NCBI GenBank assembly: GCA_021778875.1
Contig: JAJYBT010000052.1
Location: forward strand, 1-9,011
DNA from: Acidobacteriota bacterium
GTDB lineage: Bacteria > Acidobacteriota > Terriglobia > Terriglobales > Acidobacteriaceae
Direction: 5' to 3'
Length of the DNA stretch: 9,011 nt
Position numbers and translations under genes: made by a program. Of this stretch, positions 4,862 to 9,011 are shown in pieces. The notes under the pieces are model-generated. The model saw only the letters and a list, made by a program, of their open reading frames with translations, was not told where the DNA came from and ran no database searches. How positions within the stretch are numbered: the stretch's first letter is position 1; every line of letters starts with the position of its first letter.

Positions 4862-6397
4862 CTACTTCGCGCTCACGCGCAGCAGCAGCACGCCGTGCGA
4901 AGGAACCGCCGCCGTGTAGGTTTCGCCAGTGAACTTCACATCCTGATGCGTCCAGACATCGCGCGCATTTTTTACGGCGCCGCCCAGTTTTAGATCGCTG
5001 GAGTTGACGGAGGCTTGCGCAACCGCAGGGCCAAGGTTGACCACGCCCACCGCCACGCTGCCATCGGCCAGCGGCTTGATCCACGTTTCAAGATCGCCGT
5101 TCTTAACAGGAGATGCCTGCTTGCCCAGCGGGTCCTGATCGATTGCGATGACTTCCTTGTTCAGCAGAATCTCACGCGTCGCGGCGGTCATGCTGCGCAC
5201 GTCGTTGCCGGCCAGCAGAGGTGCCGCCACAAGCGCCCACAGGCTCATGTGCGTGCGGTACTCCTCATCCGTCATGTGCCCGTTGCCGATCTCAAGCATG
5301 TCAGGATCGTTCCAATGCCCCGGCCCTGCGTAGGGAGCCGTATGCACCTGTTCCTCCACATTGCCGATCATGCTCGTCCACTCGTCGCGAATGTCGTCCG
5401 TGGTGCGCCACAGGTTTCCGCCCACCTCCGGACCCCATTTCTCCACGCTGCCGCGCCCGTATTCGCACAAGCTGTAAACGATGGGCCTGCCAGTGGACGC
5501 GAGCGCACCCCCCATCTTCTGGTAAACGGGCTGCAGTTGCGCGTCCTTGTAGATCGTTGCTGCGCTGCACCAGTCGTACTTCAAGTAATCAATGCCCCAG
5601 GCCGCAAACGTCTTTGCGTCCTGCGCTTCGTGGCCATAGCTCCCCGGATAGCCCGCGCATGTCCTCGGCCCCGGGCCTGAATAGATACCCAGCTTCAGCC
5701 CCTTTGAGTGCACATAATCCGCCAGCGCCTTCATGTCAGGAAACTTGTGGTTGGTCTGGATGTTGCCGGCGCTATCGCGCACGCCTTCCCACGTGTCGTC
5801 GATATTCACGTAGACATAGCCCGCATCGCGCATGCCGCTCGATACCATTGCATCGGCAATGGAGCGCACGGTCTGGTCATCGACTCTGCCCTGAAAGAGA
5901 TTCCAACTGTTCCACCCCATTGGCGGAGTTTTTGCCAGGCCGTTATACGCCACGTTGTGCAGCGGAGGCGGCTCGATGTAGCTGATGACGGGCACTTGAT
6001 CCGCAGCCGTGGCGGGCTTTGCCGTCCACGGACGCCGGCCAAAAACCGTGCCATGCAACTCGCCGTTGACCAGCTCGCCCGACAACATGGGCCGCGTCTT
6101 GCTTCGCGGTCCAAACAATTCGAAGTGGCTTCCCGTCACGGTCCCGCTCAGATCCATTGAGAAGCTCTGCGACTTCAGCGTTCCAGACAATTGGCTGCCG
6201 GTCTGTGTCAATTCCAGAATCGTCATTTCCTGCTCGCCGTTGTCGAGGGTTCGGCCGATTGCCGCCCAGCGGCCCGCAAGGCTCTGTCCAAATCCGGGCA
6301 CTGTCATCAGAATGAGGCAAAGCGAAAATCCGGCAGCGGATTTCGCAGCATTTCCCAGCATCTTTCGCCAATTCAGGTTCAACCTTGCCATGCTCAT
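4862..6397 (-). CDS. Secreted GH27 alpha-galactosidase with extra N-terminal beta domain
   Basis: A 511-residue retaining glycoside hydrolase of family 27 that should remove terminal alpha-1,6-galactose from oligosaccharides or galactomannan. A signal peptide covers about 1-37 (core GFSLCLILMTV, likely cut near GFG/Q). Residues 40-128 form a beta-rich, calycin-like domain with repeating SGTL, SGTV, SGEL and HGTV strands, and a linker runs to about 153. The (beta/alpha)8 barrel follows: PPMGWNSWN (158-166), NIDDTW (198-203), nucleophile D275 in YLKYDWC, acid/base D335 in WRTTDDIRDEW, and NDPDMLEIGN (363-372). The last 80 residues are the usual beta-sandwich. Catalytic residues are assigned by comparison with human alpha-galactosidase A. 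The ATG at 6397 has GGAG 5 bases upstream. The upstream gap carries two palindromic sites. Some GH27 enzymes act on beta-L-arabinopyranose or N-acetylgalactosamine, so the sugar is not certain. Confidence 0.93.
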   Translation of the reverse strand: MSMARLNLNWRKMLGNAAKSAAGFSLCLILMTVPGFGQSLAGRWAAIGRTLDNGEQEMTILELTQTGSQLSGTLKSQSFSMDLSGTVTGSHFELFGPRSKTRPMLSGELVNGELHGTVFGRRPWTAKPATAADQVPVISYIEPPPLHNVAYNGLAKTPPMGWNSWNLFQGRVDDQTVRSIADAMVSSGMRDAGYVYVNIDDTWEGVRDSAGNIQTNHKFPDMKALADYVHSKGLKLGIYSGPGPRTCAGYPGSYGHEAQDAKTFAAWGIDYLKYDWCSAATIYKDAQLQPVYQKMGGALASTGRPIVYSLCEYGRGSVEKWGPEVGGNLWRTTDDIRDEWTSMIGNVEEQVHTAPYAGPGHWNDPDMLEIGNGHMTDEEYRTHMSLWALVAAPLLAGNDVRSMTAATREILLNKEVIAIDQDPLGKQASPVKNGDLETWIKPLADGSVAVGVVNLGPAVAQASVNSSDLKLGGAVKNARDVWTHQDVKFTGETYTAAVPSHGVLLLRVSAK

Positions 6398-6415
6398 ATC
6401 GTCTCCGCTTTGCTT

Positions 6416-6427
6416 CGCTGTACAGCG
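6416..6427. promoter_or_regulatory. Perfect 12-bp palindrome in the alpha-galactosidase leader
   Basis: CGCTGTACAGCG is a perfect palindrome 18 bases before the ATG at 6397, just ahead of the Shine-Dalgarno. It could be an operator for a dimeric regulator. A 12-base palindrome is expected about twice by chance in a window of this size, so only its position makes it notable. Confidence 0.2.
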
Positions 6428-6485
6428 TATTTGCAGGACTTTCCGCGCAGCCGCATCGTGCGGGCCGGGCTCCTGTCGCGGGCAA

Positions 6486-6502
6486 ATTGTATACGATTAC
6501 AA
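6486..6502 (-). promoter_or_regulatory. Candidate promoter -10 overlapped by a GntR-like inverted repeat
   Basis: Positions 6487-6502 carry TTGTA and TACAA arms separated by 6 bases, with a GTATAC core next to one arm. On the minus strand TACAAT (6486-6491) is a good -10 match and would start transcription about 80 bases before the alpha-galactosidase ATG. TTGTATAC-type half sites are common in operators of GntR-family regulators of sugar genes, so repression by occlusion of the -10 is plausible. No clear -35 is seen. Sequence symmetry is observed; regulator and promoter are inferred. Confidence 0.3.
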
Positions 6503-6562
6503 GCACCGCGCGCCGCTCTTTCCATCGCCAGCCTTGAGCGTCACGCGGATTTACGGCCCGCG

Positions 6563-7849
6563 CTACTCGTACCTCAGCGCCTCGGCGGGCAGCACACGCG
6601 CAGCCGCCGATGAGGGATAGAGCGTGGCCAGCAGCGAAATCCCCATCGAGACAGCGGCCACGATCACGCCATCCAGCGGACGTGGCGCAAAGGGCAGCGT
6701 GTCAATCGAATACACCTCAGCCGATAAGTGGATGAAGTGGTAGTGTCCGCCGGCCCAGGCCGCAAGGTAGCCCAGCACAAGGCCCAGCACGGTGCCGACG
6801 ACGCTGATGAGAAACCCCTGCATCAGGAAGATGCGCCGCACCTGTCCCGGATTGACGCCGAAGCTCATCAGCACGGCGATGTCGCGCGTCTTTTCCATCA
6901 CCATCATGGTGAGCGCAATCAGAATGTTGAGCGCGGCAACAATGACGATGAGCGCGATCACGATGAAGGTGACCACCTGCTCCAGCTTGAGCGCGCGAAA
7001 GAGCTCGCGATTCACCTCCATCCAGTTCGTGGTCATAAAGCCCTTGCCCGCGGCCTGCTCGATGGCGTGGCCGATCTCGCGAGCGCGATAGAGATCGTCC
7101 ACCTTGAAGCTGATCACGGAGAGCAGATCGGGCTCGCTGAACAAGCGCTGCGCGTCAGAAAGGCGCATGAAGGCCATGGCCGCGTCGTACTGGTAGAAGC
7201 CGGAGTGGTAGATGCCCGCCACGCGGAAGCGCTGATATTTGGGAGCAAGGCCGAGCGGCGTCAACTCGCCCTGCGGGCTGGTGACCAGTACGCTGTCGCC
7301 CACCTGTGCGCCAATCTGCTCGGCCAGGTCCTTGCCCAGCACCAGCGGCGGATAAGGCGCATTGACGGGCGAGGGAAGCGCGTTTGTGCCGATGTCGTTA
7401 TTCGAAGCCGGGGCCGGAGTTTCCGGGTTCAAGTCCTTCGTCGATCCACTTGTGATTGAGTCCAAGAGATTGCTGACGGTTCGCTCTTCGGCAGGAATGA
7501 TGCCTTTGATGAGCGCAAAGCCGGCGCGCGGTCCGCGCGACACCAGCACCTGTCCATAGAGCCCCGGAGCAGCAGCCGTCACATGCGGCACGTGGCGCAT
7601 CCGTTCCAGCAGAGGCCGCCAGTCTTTGATGCCGTCTGCCGCCGTGCGCATCAGGTCAACATGCGCCGAGGCTCCCAGCAGCCGGTCCTGCAGGTCGCGC
7701 CGCATGCCGTTGGTGATGGCCAGAGCGATGATCAGCGCGGCCACTCCGGCGGCCACTCCGGCAACGGAGATGGTGGTGACCACGCCTACCACGGCCTGTC
7801 GCCGCTTGGCTCTCAGGTACCGTGCCGCAACAAAGAGTTCAAATCGCAT
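6563..7849 (-). CDS. LolC/LolE-family lipoprotein-releasing permease
   Basis: A 428-residue inner-membrane subunit of the MacB/FtsX-type ABC transporter superfamily, closest to LolC/LolE, which extract outer-membrane lipoproteins from the inner membrane and pass them to LolA. It has the four-segment layout: segment 1 at about 19-47 after the N-terminal FELFVAARYLRAKRR, a large periplasmic domain to about 290, and segments 2-4 at about 291-318, 342-366 and 392-411. The cytoplasmic loop MVMEKTRDIAVLMSFGV is the coupling loop to the ATPase. The C-terminus LPAEALRYE is typical. A Pro/Ser/Asn-rich insertion lies at about 126-168 and makes it slightly long for the family. The start is the first ATG, 7849, with only a weak Shine-Dalgarno; it lies 16 bases after the previous stop and may be translationally coupled. 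No LolD-type ATPase gene is in the window. Confidence 0.92.
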   Translation of the reverse strand: MRFELFVAARYLRAKRRQAVVGVVTTISVAGVAAGVAALIIALAITNGMRRDLQDRLLGASAHVDLMRTAADGIKDWRPLLERMRHVPHVTAAAPGLYGQVLVSRGPRAGFALIKGIIPAEERTVSNLLDSITSGSTKDLNPETPAPASNNDIGTNALPSPVNAPYPPLVLGKDLAEQIGAQVGDSVLVTSPQGELTPLGLAPKYQRFRVAGIYHSGFYQYDAAMAFMRLSDAQRLFSEPDLLSVISFKVDDLYRAREIGHAIEQAAGKGFMTTNWMEVNRELFRALKLEQVVTFIVIALIVIVAALNILIALTMMVMEKTRDIAVLMSFGVNPGQVRRIFLMQGFLISVVGTVLGLVLGYLAAWAGGHYHFIHLSAEVYSIDTLPFAPRPLDGVIVAAVSMGISLLATLYPSSAAARVLPAEALRYE

Positions 7850-7865
7850 GAGTCTGAGCTGGCCT

Positions 7866-9011
7866 CTACTTTGCCGCTTGACCAAACACCGTTTTGGCTA
7901 CGCCCACATTCTCATACCTGTCGTAGACCCGCACGGTCAGCAGGTGCTCGCCGGTTTTTCCCTCCAGCGCCGATGCTGGCAGGACCAGGTCATAGTGTTC
8001 GCGCTTCGAGTCAGAGAGCTTGCCCACCGGCGCGATGAACTGCCACTTTCCCGCGTCCAGCGAGTATTCGGCGTGGGCTATGGGCGAGGCGGCATCCTCG
8101 GCGTCAAAGGTCACGCGCACCGGCCCCGGGCATTTGGGCTGTTTGCAGGCAGCCGCATCTTCCTCGGCCTTGAGCGCCGTGACAACAGGCGGCGTTGTAT
8201 CCACCTCGAAGCGATCGCTCATCTTCTCGCCGGTAAGCGCGTCGCCGGGGGAGTTCGACGGCGCGTCGGAAGCCACGACCTTTACCTGGTATCCGCCGTC
8301 GGGAATCAGCGTTGCGTCAAAGCTGTAGGCCTTGTCTGTGATGCCGCTCTTGAGCAGCCGCCATACATGCTCGCCGTCTCCGCGCAGATAGAGCGAATAA
8401 GTCAGGTCGTCGTCATTGTCGTCATGGGCAGCCCAGCGCACGGTGACGCCGGTGCGATCTTTCAGCGCTTGCAGCGGCGCGGCGGCTCCAGCGTCAAACG
8501 ACGCTGCCGCGCTCTGGCTCGCTGAAGGGAACAAGATGTTCACCACCTGCTGTTGACTGGCCTGCTGGATCTGCGGATTCAGACGCGCGCCCGTTGCAAC
8601 CACCAGATCATCCACCACCGGAGCCGCATTGACAGGCAGATAATTCACGCCGACGCTGCCGACGATTCCGCCGGTCTTCAACACAGCCTTCCACTGCAGA
8701 AAGCGCCCCGCAGGCGAGGCGACTGCGCCATCCTTCAGCGGCGTCCAGTCGCTCCAGCCGCGCACCGGCTGCTCCACGTTCCCGGTGCGGGTCCAAAGGT
8801 CGTAGGCGGTCGAACCAGGCTCCATTTCCACGCGGCCAAAGCGGGACAGCGCGCCCGCATCCAGCACGTCGCTGGCGTACTCATGCTTTTCCGTTGCGCC
8901 AAGCGCAAAAAGCTTGCCGGTATTGCCCGTGCCGATGAGGATGCCGCCCATGCCTTCAGCGCTTCGCAACGGGGTCATGCTTAACCCCTGTCGCGCGTCA
9001 AGGTGAGCCAC
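7866..9011 (-). CDS. C-terminal part of a large secreted beta-propeller / Ig-like protein, cut by the window edge
   Basis: The last 381 residues of a protein whose N-terminus lies beyond the right edge. The frame is open to the end; the codon at the edge is GTG, but no signal peptide or Shine-Dalgarno can be seen, so it is treated as internal. Residues 20-65 look like the end of a propeller (ILIGTGNTGKLFAL, then SDVLDAG). Residues about 66-140 look like a beta-sandwich (WTRTGNV, GWSDWTPL). A Gln/Ala/Ser-rich linker (about 147-182) leads to an Ig- or fibronectin-like domain (188-270; RWAAHDDNDDDLTYSLYL), an acidic DDND loop that may bind calcium, VDTTPP, and a second Ig-like domain (298-376). 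C289 and C294 could form a disulphide. This layout is usual for extracytoplasmic proteins. It precedes the LolC/E gene by 16 bp, suggesting co-transcription. Function is unknown. Confidence 0.8.
   Translation of the reverse strand: MAHLDARQGLSMTPLRSAEGMGGILIGTGNTGKLFALGATEKHEYASDVLDAGALSRFGRVEMEPGSTAYDLWTRTGNVEQPVRGWSDWTPLKDGAVASPAGRFLQWKAVLKTGGIVGSVGVNYLPVNAAPVVDDLVVATGARLNPQIQQASQQQVVNILFPSASQSAAASFDAGAAAPLQALKDRTGVTVRWAAHDDNDDDLTYSLYLRGDGEHVWRLLKSGITDKAYSFDATLIPDGGYQVKVVASDAPSNSPGDALTGEKMSDRFEVDTTPPVVTALKAEEDAAACKQPKCPGPVRVTFDAEDAASPIAHAEYSLDAGKWQFIAPVGKLSDSKREHYDLVLPASALEGKTGEHLLTVRVYDRYENVGVAKTVFGQAAK

Noticed and set aside
4849..4874. GAGCGC/GCGCTC inverted repeat across the convergent stops as a terminator
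   Set aside because: The stem is only 6 bp with a 14-base loop and has no T-run on either side. The right arm is inside the alpha-galactosidase coding region.
5015..5985. Plus-strand open frames opposite the alpha-galactosidase gene
   Set aside because: They are rich in Arg, Pro, Ser and Cys, have no domain, and lie opposite a gene with all GH27 catalytic motifs.
6728..7459. Plus-strand open frame of 243 codons opposite the permease gene
   Set aside because: Its His-, Ala- and Asp-rich sequence has no domain and lies opposite a clear LolC/E-type protein.

Overview
This 9 kb window is G+C-rich apart from an A+T-rich patch at the left edge. It looks like ordinary chromosome of a Gram-negative bacterium with an outer membrane: there is a LolC/LolE-type lipoprotein-releasing permease and a secreted lytic transglycosylase. 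A Terriglobia-like member of the Acidobacteriota is the best guess. That rests on the mix of a DUF502 protein, a stand-alone UPF0104 flippase-like protein, a secreted GH27 alpha-galactosidase with a calycin-like N-terminal domain, and a propeller/Ig-like secreted protein. It is an inference from family content, with no phylogenetic marker in view. I see no tRNA, rRNA, CRISPR array, insertion sequence, phage gene or toxin-antitoxin pair.

Layout. Positions 1-265 hold no convincing gene; a 42-codon A+T-rich open frame there is doubtful. A proline-rich, coiled-coil, C-terminally anchored membrane protein (266-910, minus) is divergent from a DUF502 membrane protein (1097-1759, plus). The DUF502 gene converges, with 13 bp between stop codons, on a minus-strand group read right to left: HAD phosphatase (4545-3664), lytic transglycosylase (3637-2903) and UPF0104 membrane protein (2840-1773). 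The gaps of 26 and 62 bp suggest an operon. Divergent from the HAD gene is a 67-residue zinc-ribbon protein (4645-4848, plus), which converges, again 13 bp apart, on the GH27 alpha-galactosidase (6397-4862, minus). Upstream of that are the LolC/E-type permease (7849-6563, minus) and, 16 bp before it, the C-terminal 381 residues of a large secreted protein that runs off the right edge (9011-7866, minus).

How the genes fit together. The main theme is the cell envelope: peptidoglycan cleavage, a possible lipid or lipid-linked substrate flippase, lipoprotein release and unknown membrane proteins. The alpha-galactosidase adds galactoside (probably plant polysaccharide) use. I find no clear new defence or mobile system. 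The more interesting signals are small-scale. The HAD and zinc-ribbon genes carry the same TACACT-N6-ATG arrangement on opposite strands, which suggests a pair of leaderless promoters. A 9-bp inverted repeat pairs the ribosome binding site of the UPF0104 gene with a complement just after the transglycosylase stop codon, suggesting translational coupling. Palindromes lie ahead of the alpha-galactosidase, and several envelope proteins carry unassigned domains.
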